This document shows positions 6,979 to 12,814 of a stretch of DNA of 29,194 nucleotides, one piece after another. The stretch covers positions 1 to 29,194 of the forward strand of contig CADBOL010000026.1 of NCBI GenBank assembly GCA_902796295.1. The letters run 5' to 3'. Numbering within the stretch: position 1 is the first letter of the stretch; each line of letters begins with the position of its first letter. Below the pieces are notes generated by a model. That model searched no databases, was not told the DNA's origin, and saw only the letters and a program-made list of their open reading frames with translations. Source of the DNA: Oscillospiraceae bacterium. Its GTDB lineage: Bacteria > Bacillota > Clostridia > Oscillospirales > Acutalibacteraceae. The position numbers were made by a program, and so were the translations under genes.

Positions 6979-8430
6979 ATGAAAAAATCTGATATAGGTC
7001 TCATAGGTCTCGCGGTTATGGGTGAAAACCTTGTAATGAATATGGAGAGCAAGGGCTTCACCGTATCGGTCTATAACAGGACCACATCAAAGGTTGAAAA
7101 ATTCATAAACGGCAGAGCAAGCGGCAAAAACATTGTCGGCACATATTCGCTTGAGGAGCTTGTGGAATCCCTCGAAAAGCCCCGCAAGGTAATGATGATG
7201 ATAAAGGCGGGCAAATCCGTTGATGATATGATAGACGCTCTCATTCCCCTGCTTGAGGAGGGCGACATCATCATAGACGGCGGAAACTCGCATTTCCCCG
7301 ACACGATGAGAAGAACGGAATATGTTGAGAGCAAAGGCCTTCTTTATATCGGCACCGGCGTTTCAGGCGGTGAGGAGGGCGCGCTCAAAGGCCCTTCAAT
7401 GATGCCCGGCGGCTCACCCGCCGCTTGGGAATATGTCAAGCCCATTTTCCGCGCTATATGCGCCAAAGTTGAAGACGGCACGCCCTGCTGCGACTGGGTA
7501 GGCGAAAACGGCGCTGGTCATTTTGTCAAGATGGTCCATAACGGCATTGAATACGGCGATATGCAGCTTATCTGCGAAGCTTATCAGCTTATGCGCGATC
7601 TGCTCGGTATGAGCGATGATGAAATGCACGGGGTTTTCGCGAAGTGGAATGAGAGAGAGCTCGACAGCTATCTCATAGAAATCACAAGAGACATCCTTGC
7701 CTACAAGGATACCGACGGAGAGCCGATAGTTGAGAAGATCCTCGACACGGCAGGCCAGAAGGGTACAGGCAAGTGGACAGGTATAGCGGCTCTTGACGAG
7801 GGGGTTCCCCTCACACTCATTGCCGAGTCCGTTTTCTCAAGATGCCTCAGCTCAATGAAAGAGGAGAGAGTCGGCGCCTCAAAGATACTCAGCGGCCCGG
7901 AGCCGGTATTCACCGGTGATAAGGAGCAGTTTATCAACGATATCGAGAACGCCCTGTTTGCAGCAAAGATAGTTTCCTACGCTCAGGGATACACGCTTAT
8001 GAGATCCGCCGCGAAAACATACGGCTGGAATCTCAACTACGGCGGCATCGCCCTTATGTGGCGCGGCGGCTGTATCATAAGAAGCGTATTCCTCGGAAAA
8101 ATAAAAGAGGCGTATGTGAATAATCCCGGGCTCACTAACCTGCTTCTTGACCCCTATTTCAAGGGCGTTATGGATAAGGCACAGGCAGGATGGAGAAGGG
8201 TCTGCTCCGCGGCGATTACAAACGGAATTCCTCTCCCGGCCATGACGGCGGCGCTCAATTATTATGACGGCTACCGCTGCGCGAGACTTCCTCAGAATCT
8301 GCTTCAGGCACAGCGCGACTATTTCGGAGCTCACACCTATGAGAGAACAGACGCGCCCCGCGGTCAGTTCTTCCACACAAACTGGACAGGTGAGGGAGGA
8401 GACACCTCCGCTGAGCAATACAACGCGTGA
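6979..8430 (+). CDS. gnd: 6-phosphogluconate dehydrogenase, decarboxylating
   Basis: The enzyme oxidises and decarboxylates 6-phosphogluconate to ribulose 5-phosphate with NADP in the oxidative pentose phosphate route. The 483-aa length fits the long dimeric form. The Rossmann motif is GLAVMG (10-15), followed by NRT (33-35), which usually signals NADP preference. IIDGGNSHFPDT and the catalytic block GHFVKMVHNGIEYGDMQ contain Lys184 and Glu191. The C-terminal tail FHTNWTGEGGDTSAEQYNA is typical. AAGGAG (6966-6971) lies 7 bases before the ATG. It is the second gene of the operon. Just after its stop begins an insertion-like unit that separates it from the kinase gene. Confidence 0.97.
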   Translation: MKKSDIGLIGLAVMGENLVMNMESKGFTVSVYNRTTSKVEKFINGRASGKNIVGTYSLEELVESLEKPRKVMMMIKAGKSVDDMIDALIPLLEEGDIIIDGGNSHFPDTMRRTEYVESKGLLYIGTGVSGGEEGALKGPSMMPGGSPAAWEYVKPIFRAICAKVEDGTPCCDWVGENGAGHFVKMVHNGIEYGDMQLICEAYQLMRDLLGMSDDEMHGVFAKWNERELDSYLIEITRDILAYKDTDGEPIVEKILDTAGQKGTGKWTGIAALDEGVPLTLIAESVFSRCLSSMKEERVGASKILSGPEPVFTGDKEQFINDIENALFAAKIVSYAQGYTLMRSAAKTYGWNLNYGGIALMWRGGCIIRSVFLGKIKEAYVNNPGLTNLLLDPYFKGVMDKAQAGWRRVCSAAITNGIPLPAMTAALNYYDGYRCARLPQNLLQAQRDYFGAHTYERTDAPRGQFFHTNWTGEGGDTSAEQYNA

Positions 8431-8450
8431 TTAATGATTAATTATGGATC

Positions 8451-8471
8451 CGGAATCCGGAATTCGGAATT
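8451..8471 (+). repeat. Left inverted-repeat array, 3 x 7 bp
   Basis: CGGAATC, CGGAATT and CGGAATT stand in tandem. The last 14 bases (8458-8471) are the exact reverse complement of 8904-8917. Confidence 0.8.
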
Positions 8472-8512
8472 GATTGAACCGACAGTATTATGCGTAAAGG
8501 ACATTAATCACA

Positions 8513-8884
8513 GTGACTGATAATGTAGTTCTTGAGAAAAGTATAAGATTTGCCGAGCGGATTGTTAAACTTAATCTGTATTTGAAAAGCAAGAATGAGT
8601 TTGTTCTCTCAAATCAGATTCTAAAAAGCGGAACAAGTATAGGCGCCAACATAACCGAATCTGTCAGAGCCCAGAGCGAGGCAGATTTTCTGACCAAATT
8701 GACAATTGCCTTGAAAGAGGCAGATGAAACCAAATATTGGCTGCATCTGCTGATAACAGGTGAATACTTGGATGAAAAAGCATATGAAAGCCTTCGCAAT
8801 GACTGCGAAGAAATAATAAAATTGCTTGTGTCAATTACGAAAACGGTCAAATTGAAAACAGATAAAGAAAAATCGGATAAATAA
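8513..8884 (+). CDS. Four-helix bundle protein, 23S rRNA intervening-sequence protein family (S23/TIGR02436)
   Basis: The 123-aa protein is all-helical and charged, with the family hallmarks VLEKSIRFAERIVKL, LSNQILKSGTSIGANITES, AQSEADFLTKLTIALKEA and ETKYWLHLLI. It matches the family from start to end. Members were first seen encoded in intervening sequences of bacterial 23S rRNA and are also scattered as stand-alone genes; relatives serve as accessory proteins of diversity-generating retroelements. The biochemical role is unknown. No reverse transcriptase or variable repeat is in this window. The start is a GTG at 8513; an in-frame stop at 8495 limits the choice, and AAAGG at 8496-8500 is a distant binding site. 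The gene looks more AT-rich than its operon neighbours, which suggests separate origin. Confidence 0.88.
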   Translation: MTDNVVLEKSIRFAERIVKLNLYLKSKNEFVLSNQILKSGTSIGANITESVRAQSEADFLTKLTIALKEADETKYWLHLLITGEYLDEKAYESLRNDCEEIIKLLVSITKTVKLKTDKEKSDK

Positions 8885-8903
8885 TCGGAACGGAGTGACC
8901 CGA

Positions 8904-8940
8904 AATTCCGAATTCCGAACTCATAATTCCGAATTATCCG
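8904..8940 (-). repeat. Right inverted-repeat array of the same 7-mer
   Basis: Units run AATTCCG, AATTCCG, AACTCAT (degenerate), AATTCCG, then AATTATCCG. Bases 8923-8937 (ATAATT-CCG-AATTAT) form a small palindrome of their own. Confidence 0.8.
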
Positions 8941-8955
8941 GACAGGAGAAAAATT

Positions 8956-10035
8956 ATGAATATAAAAGTCAAAGGAGATTATACCTGGGCGATGGTGGTC
9001 CCGACAAGTATGGGTGTCAGAATCTGCCCCGCAGAGGGTCAGACCGTTGCATCGTCAAACCTTTTCAGAATGCAGGCGACATCTGCCGAGACGAATGTCG
9101 CTTCGGTTTCATCATATCTCGGCCTGCCCGTCAAGGTGCTCACCACCTTTGTCAAAGACAGCCAGATCGCCTCTTTCATAAAGCAGGATCTGCGCGCGAG
9201 AGGCATGGTTTTTGAGGGAAAGGATGTTGAGAAGGGCGGCCCCTGGGGATACCGCCACCAGTTCAATATCGCCGACAGCGGCATGGGCTCAAGAGGTCCG
9301 AGAGTCGAGAACGACAGAGCCGGCGAAGTCGGCAGAACCCTTAACATAAACGATTTTGATGTTGACCGAATATTCGGCGCCGAGGGCGTCGCGGTTCTTC
9401 ACCTTTCGGGGCTTATCGCCGCGCTTTCACCGGATACCGGCAGATTCTGTCTCGAGCTTGCGAGAGCTGCGAAGAAATACGGCACACTGATTTCATTCGA
9501 CCTTAACTACCGCGCTACCTTCTGGAAGGGCAGAGAGAAAGAGCTCAGCGAAATATTCTCGGAAATAGCCGGCGCGGCCGATATACTTGTAGGCAACGAA
9601 GAAGATTTCCAGCTTTGCCTCGGCATTCAGGGTCCCGAAGCGGGCGGAAAGGATATCGGAGCTAAAATCGACTCATTCAAAGAGATGATTTCGAGAGTCA
9701 AGGCATCATATCCCAACGCTCAGGTCTTTGCCACCACACTCAGACAGGTTGTCAACGCAAACACACATCTGTGGGGAGCGATTATGCTCGCGGGTGATGA
9801 ATGGTTTACCGTGGAGCCCAGAGAGATAAGAGTGCTCGACCGTATAGGCGGCGGCGACGGCTTTGTAGGCGGTCTGCTCTATGCGGTTATCAAGGGCTGG
9901 GAGAGCGCCCGCTGGATAGAATTCGGCTGGGCAAGCGGAGCTCTGGCGACAACATTCCTGACAGATTACGCGCAGCCTGCCGATGAAGATATGGTCTGGT
10001 CGGTGTGGAGCGGTAATGCGAGGGTTAAGAGATAA
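8956..10035 (+). CDS. PfkB-family sugar kinase, 2-dehydro-3-deoxygluconokinase-like
   Basis: This cytosolic ATP-dependent kinase of the ribokinase superfamily has 359 aa. The C-terminal signature is DRIGGGDGFVGGL (residues 295-307, catalytic base Asp301), with GGGD where GAGD is usual. The KDG-kinase-like middle contains ISFDLNYRATFW and ADILVGNEEDF. The N-terminal lid region (AETNVASVSSYLGLPVKVLT) also fits. The likely substrate is 2-keto-3-deoxygluconate or another sugar acid, but PfkB specificity cannot be fixed by eye. A Gly/Pro-rich loop (about residues 93-118, KGGPWGYRHQF onwards) is longer than in many KdgK proteins. GGAG at 8945-8948 lies just outside the inverted repeat. The GH130 gene starts 2 bases after its stop. 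Confidence 0.87.
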   Translation: MNIKVKGDYTWAMVVPTSMGVRICPAEGQTVASSNLFRMQATSAETNVASVSSYLGLPVKVLTTFVKDSQIASFIKQDLRARGMVFEGKDVEKGGPWGYRHQFNIADSGMGSRGPRVENDRAGEVGRTLNINDFDVDRIFGAEGVAVLHLSGLIAALSPDTGRFCLELARAAKKYGTLISFDLNYRATFWKGREKELSEIFSEIAGAADILVGNEEDFQLCLGIQGPEAGGKDIGAKIDSFKEMISRVKASYPNAQVFATTLRQVVNANTHLWGAIMLAGDEWFTVEPREIRVLDRIGGGDGFVGGLLYAVIKGWESARWIEFGWASGALATTFLTDYAQPADEDMVWSVWSGNARVKR

Positions 10036-10037
10036 TT

Positions 10038-10997
10038 ATGGAATTATCGGATAAAGCAATCAGAAAAACCGACAGGCCTGTTCTGACAAAATATGATGTC
10101 CCTTATGAGGCGAGTCTGGTTTTCAACGCCGGCGTATGTAAATACGGCGGGAAATACATTATGGTTTTCCGCAATGATTACGGTGAATTCAACGGAAAGA
10201 AATTCGCGGGAACTTCAATCGGCATTGCTTTCAGCGATGACGGGATCAGCTGGAGTGTCAGCGATAAGACGCTCTCATATTCCGGGCATCCCGAAATAGT
10301 GAGGATTTACGACCCGCGACTGAGCGTGATTGAAGGCGAGATATATATCTGCCTTGCCTGTGACACAAAACACGGGCTGCTAGGCGGAGTCGGCAGACTT
10401 CACGATTTCACCGAGATAGAGTTTCTGTCATTCCTTCCGCCCGACAACCGCAATCTTGCTCTCTTTCCCGAAAAGATAAACGGGAAATACATTCTTCTTG
10501 AACGCCCGATGCCCGTTTATTCAAGGGGAAAAGACAGATTTGACATGTGGATCTGCGAGAGCCCCGATCTCATACACTGGGGCGGCCACAGGCTCATTGC
10601 GGGTGTTGAGGATATATCATACGCAAACAATAAAATCGGCCCCGCCGCTCCTCCTGTGAAAACAGAGAAAGGGTGGCTGACACTCTTTCACGCCGTTGAA
10701 ATCGATCCGTCAAGAGGCAAAAACGGATGGGAGGATAAATGGCAGAAAACCTACAGAGCGGGAATCATGCTGCTCGACTTAAACAATCCGTCAATAATCA
10801 GGGGGATATATGACAAACCGCTGATTGTCTGCGACAGAGATTATGAACTTGAAAACGGATTCCGCAAGGATGTCATTTTCCCGGGCGGAATGATTCTTGA
10901 AGACAGCGGCGAGGTAAAAATCTATTACGGCGCATCCGATACCGTCGAATGTCTTGCTTTTGCAGATGTAAATGAGCTTATTGCTCTTTGTAAATAA
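10038..10997 (+). CDS. Glycoside hydrolase family 130 phosphorylase (beta-mannoside phosphorylase-like)
   Basis: GH130 enzymes split beta-mannosides such as 4-O-beta-mannosylglucose or beta-1,4-mannooligosaccharides with phosphate, releasing mannose 1-phosphate. The 319-aa protein shows the five-bladed pattern of the family: VFNAGVCKYGGKYIMVFR, IAFSDDGISW, IYDPRLSVIEGEIYI (Asp92, the likely general acid), a PDNRNLALFPEKINGKYI block, SPDLIHWGGH, KIGPAAPPVKTEKGWL and VIFPGGMIL. It has no signal peptide, so it acts in the cytosol on imported disaccharides. It probably shares an mRNA with the kinase (2-base gap). No mannoside transporter, epimerase or other mannan gene is present here, so its substrate is open. 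Confidence 0.85.
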   Translation: MELSDKAIRKTDRPVLTKYDVPYEASLVFNAGVCKYGGKYIMVFRNDYGEFNGKKFAGTSIGIAFSDDGISWSVSDKTLSYSGHPEIVRIYDPRLSVIEGEIYICLACDTKHGLLGGVGRLHDFTEIEFLSFLPPDNRNLALFPEKINGKYILLERPMPVYSRGKDRFDMWICESPDLIHWGGHRLIAGVEDISYANNKIGPAAPPVKTEKGWLTLFHAVEIDPSRGKNGWEDKWQKTYRAGIMLLDLNNPSIIRGIYDKPLIVCDRDYELENGFRKDVIFPGGMILEDSGEVKIYYGASDTVECLAFADVNELIALCK

Positions 10998-11024
10998 CAC
11001 AGAAATAAGGAGTGAGTTACCCGT

Positions 11025-12380
11025 ATGGGTCCGGGCTTACAAATCGTATTGAAGCTGTTGCTTCTGCTTGTGCTTATCGTTATCAACGCGTTTTTCGCAA
11101 TGAGCGAGATAGCGATTATTTCTCTCAACGACACAAAGATAAAACATCTTGCCGAAGAGGGTGATAAAAAAGCGAAGCAGATAGTAAAATTAACCGAAAA
11201 TTCCAGCGCATTTCTTTCGACAATCCAGATAGGAGTCACTCTCGCGGGATTTCTGACCTCGGCTTCCGCATCTCAGAATTTTGCGCATATGATTACGGCG
11301 AAGGTTTCCGCAATTCCGGGGAATCCTCTGCCGGAGGGCCTGATTTCGGCTCTTTCGGTTTTTCTGATAACCATAGTCATGTCTTATTTTTCGCTTGTTC
11401 TCGGTGAACTTGCGCCAAAGAGGATTGCGATGCAGATTCCCGAAAAGGTGTCATACAAAGTTGTCGGAATCCTGCTCGGTTTTTCGAAAATCACGAAACC
11501 GTTTGTAAAGTTTCTTTCCCTTTCAACCAACGGAGTTGTCCGTCTTTTCGGCTTTGATCCCAATGCCGATGAAGAAAACGTCACCGAAGAGGAAATCCGC
11601 ATGATGGTTGACGCGGGTGAGGAAAAGGGAGTCATTGAAAACGCGCAGGCCGAGATGATTGACAATATATTTGAATTTGATGATCTTGACGCGGGCGACA
11701 TTATGACCCACAGAACGGAAATGACGGCCATCGACATAAACCGTTCGCTTGAAGAGGTTGCCGATCTCTGCGTTGAAAACGGTTATTCGAGGATTCCCGT
11801 TTATGAGGGAGACCAGGATAATATCGTGGGCGTCCTTTACGCCAAGGATCTGCTCAAATATGTCGGTCAGTCAATGCCCAAGAGCTTAACCATCAAAAAG
11901 GTAATGCGCAAGCCCCTCTATGTGGCAGAAACCCAGCCCTGCCAGGATGTCTTCAAGGCGATGACCGAGAGCAGAACCCAGTTTGCCGTTGTCGTTGACG
12001 AATACGGCGGAACGGCGGGTATAGTAACGCTCGAAGATCTTATTGAATCCATAGTCGGCAACATCATAGACGAATATGATGACGAAGAGGAAGAGATAAA
12101 ACAGATTGATGAGACCACATTCACCGTTGACGGAATGACCGATATAGATGAGGTGGATGAGCTTGTCGGCGTTGATCTGCCCGAGGGTGATTACGATACG
12201 CTTGCCGGATTTGTCATCAGCCTTCTCGGCTATCTGCCAGGCGAAGACGCCGAACTTCCGATAGAAACTCAGTATGAGAATCTGAAATTCACCATTCTCT
12301 CAATGGATGAGCGCAGGATAGATAAAATCAAGGTCGAAATCCTGCCTGTTGAAGATGAGGAAAACAGCGAAGAGGAGTAA
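11025..12380 (+). CDS. CNNM/CBS/CorC-domain membrane protein (hemolysin-C/TlyC family)
   Basis: The 451-aa inner-membrane protein has the order CNNM transmembrane domain (DUF21, about residues 1-190), two CBS domains (about 205-330) and a C-terminal CorC_HlyC domain (about 350-435). The first helix is rich in Leu/Val and followed by NAFFAMSEIAIISLN, typical of DUF21. The stretch DIMTHRTEMTAID opens the CBS pair and FAVVVDEYGGTAGIVTLEDL is the usual second-CBS motif. Family members take part in magnesium or other divalent-cation export; the hemolysin name is historical. ATAAGGAG at 11006-11011 precedes the ATG with a long 13-base gap, but an in-frame stop at 11013 rules out an earlier start. 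I see no clear terminator after it. Confidence 0.93.
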   Translation: MGPGLQIVLKLLLLLVLIVINAFFAMSEIAIISLNDTKIKHLAEEGDKKAKQIVKLTENSSAFLSTIQIGVTLAGFLTSASASQNFAHMITAKVSAIPGNPLPEGLISALSVFLITIVMSYFSLVLGELAPKRIAMQIPEKVSYKVVGILLGFSKITKPFVKFLSLSTNGVVRLFGFDPNADEENVTEEEIRMMVDAGEEKGVIENAQAEMIDNIFEFDDLDAGDIMTHRTEMTAIDINRSLEEVADLCVENGYSRIPVYEGDQDNIVGVLYAKDLLKYVGQSMPKSLTIKKVMRKPLYVAETQPCQDVFKAMTESRTQFAVVVDEYGGTAGIVTLEDLIESIVGNIIDEYDDEEEEIKQIDETTFTVDGMTDIDEVDELVGVDLPEGDYDTLAGFVISLLGYLPGEDAELPIETQYENLKFTILSMDERRIDKIKVEILPVEDEENSEEE

Positions 12381-12405
12381 AAAGCACCTGCGTCAATAAA
12401 TTATG

Positions 12406-12434
12406 TTGACAGGATATGCGAAAGGTGATAATAT
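12406..12434 (+). promoter_or_regulatory. Consensus sigma-A promoter of the tRNA-Gly gene
   Basis: TTGACA (12406-12411), a 17-bp spacer and TAATAT (12429-12434) form the strongest promoter in the window, as expected for a stable-RNA gene. The start of transcription should be near 12441, leaving a leader of about 57 bases before the tRNA. Confidence 0.88.
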
Positions 12435-12454
12435 ACTCCGTGCAGATACAGGTT

Positions 12455-12481
12455 CAGCCGCATCGCAATGCGGTGCGGCTG
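12455..12481 (+). other. GC-rich hairpin in the tRNA 5' leader
   Basis: A 12-bp stem (12455-12466 with 12470-12481, one T-G wobble) with a 3-base AAT loop. It is not followed by a T run, so it is not a standard terminator. It may guide 5' processing of the tRNA precursor. Confidence 0.7.
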
Positions 12482-12497
12482 ACATAAAAGAATAAAC

Positions 12498-12571
12498 GCA
12501 GGGTTAGTTCATCGGTAGAATGAAAGCTTCCCAAGCTTTAGAGGCGGGTTCGATTCCCGTACCCTGCTCCA
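12498..12571 (+). tRNA. tRNA-Gly, anticodon CCC
   Basis: The cloverleaf folds with acceptor GCAGGGT/ACCCTGC, anticodon stem AAAGC/GCTTT around loop TTCCCAA (anticodon CCC, reading GGG glycine codons), T arm GCGGG-TTCGATT-CCCGT, discriminator T and an encoded CCA. The length is 74 bases including CCA. It has its own consensus promoter and lies between the two large operons. Confidence 0.95.
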
Positions 12572-12614
12572 TGCAGAAACTCTCTTTGCCTTCAAGGCAA
12601 AGAGAGTTTCTGCA
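12572..12614 (+). other. Perfect 20-bp hairpin directly after the tRNA
   Basis: Bases 12572-12591 pair without mismatch to 12595-12614 around a 3-base loop. It starts at the first base after the CCA end. No T run follows, so it is either a processing or protective hairpin or part of a separate small RNA. Confidence 0.85.
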
Positions 12615-12619
12615 ATGAT

Positions 12620-12642
12620 ACCCGTTCCGTGCAGGAACGGGT
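12620..12642 (+). other. Second hairpin downstream of the tRNA
   Basis: A perfect 9-bp stem, ACCCGTTCC (12620-12628) with GGAACGGGT (12634-12642), and a 5-base loop. A weaker TTTGC/GCAAA stem follows at 12652-12665. Confidence 0.75.
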
Positions 12643-12679
12643 GAAATCCGGTTTGCTCAGGCAAAAATATTCTGTGTTG

Positions 12680-12704
12680 AAATCCCGCCCGCGGCGGGAT
12701 TTTT
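12680..12704 (+). terminator. Rho-independent terminator of the tRNA transcript
   Basis: A 10-bp stem (12680-12689 with 12693-12702; core ATCCCGCC/GGCGGGAT) with loop CGC runs into a short T tract. It is the first element after the tRNA that fits a terminator. Confidence 0.8.
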
Positions 12705-12708
12705 GCTA

Positions 12709-12737
12709 TTGAAAATTTTATTATAATATGTTATTAT
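12709..12737 (+). promoter_or_regulatory. Possible promoter of the polysaccharide locus
   Basis: TTGAAA (12709-12714), a 17-bp spacer and TATTAT (12732-12737) lie in AT-rich DNA. Alternative -10 hexamers exist, so this is a best guess. It would give a leader of about 70 bases before the start at 12815. Confidence 0.5.
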
Positions 12738-12752
12738 AAATAGAATTATATT

Positions 12753-12781
12753 GGGGTACAGCGGTCAATTGACGATACCCC
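12753..12781 (+). promoter_or_regulatory. Leader hairpin with internal GTCAATTGAC palindrome
   Basis: GGGGTA (12753-12758) pairs with TACCCC (12776-12781). Between them lies the perfect 10-bp palindrome GTCAATTGAC (12764-12773). It could be an operator or an RNA control element for the locus; the sequence does not decide. Confidence 0.4.
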
Positions 12782-12814
12782 TTCAGGATAAACTTTGATT
12801 TCGGGGTGAAAAAA

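Larger units (their letters stand above)
8440..8940. mobile_element. Candidate small mobile unit: four-helix-bundle gene framed by inverted heptamer arrays
   Basis: The unit fills the gap between gnd (stop at 8430) and the pfkB-type kinase (binding site GGAG at 8945-8948). The left end carries AATTATG (8440-8446) and three tandem 7-mers, CGGAATC, CGGAATT, CGGAATT (8451-8471). The right end carries the complement: AATTCCG twice (8904-8917), a degenerate 7-mer, AATTCCG again (8925-8931) and CATAATT (8922-8928). The 14-bp cores match perfectly in inverted orientation, so in RNA the ends would pair and loop out the gene. No transposase is present. Mobility is inferred from the symmetry and from the protein family, which is known from 23S rRNA intervening sequences. 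Confidence 0.5.

Noticed and set aside
8470..8500. Own promoter inside the inserted unit
   Set aside because: TTGATT at 8470 and TATTAT at 8486 are only 10 bp apart, which does not make a sigma-A promoter; the gene is probably read from the operon promoter.
8513..8884. Accessory (Avd-like) gene of a diversity-generating retroelement
   Set aside because: The four-helix-bundle family includes Avd relatives, but no reverse transcriptase, template repeat or variable repeat lies within reach.
12498..12571. tRNA-Gly as attachment site of an integrated island
   Set aside because: I found no second copy of the tRNA 3' end in the window, no integrase gene, and the tRNA is complete with its own promoter and terminator.
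12572..12642. Hairpins after the tRNA as integron attC sites
   Set aside because: They lack the conserved core bases of attC, no integrase gene is near and no cassette-like gene lies between them.
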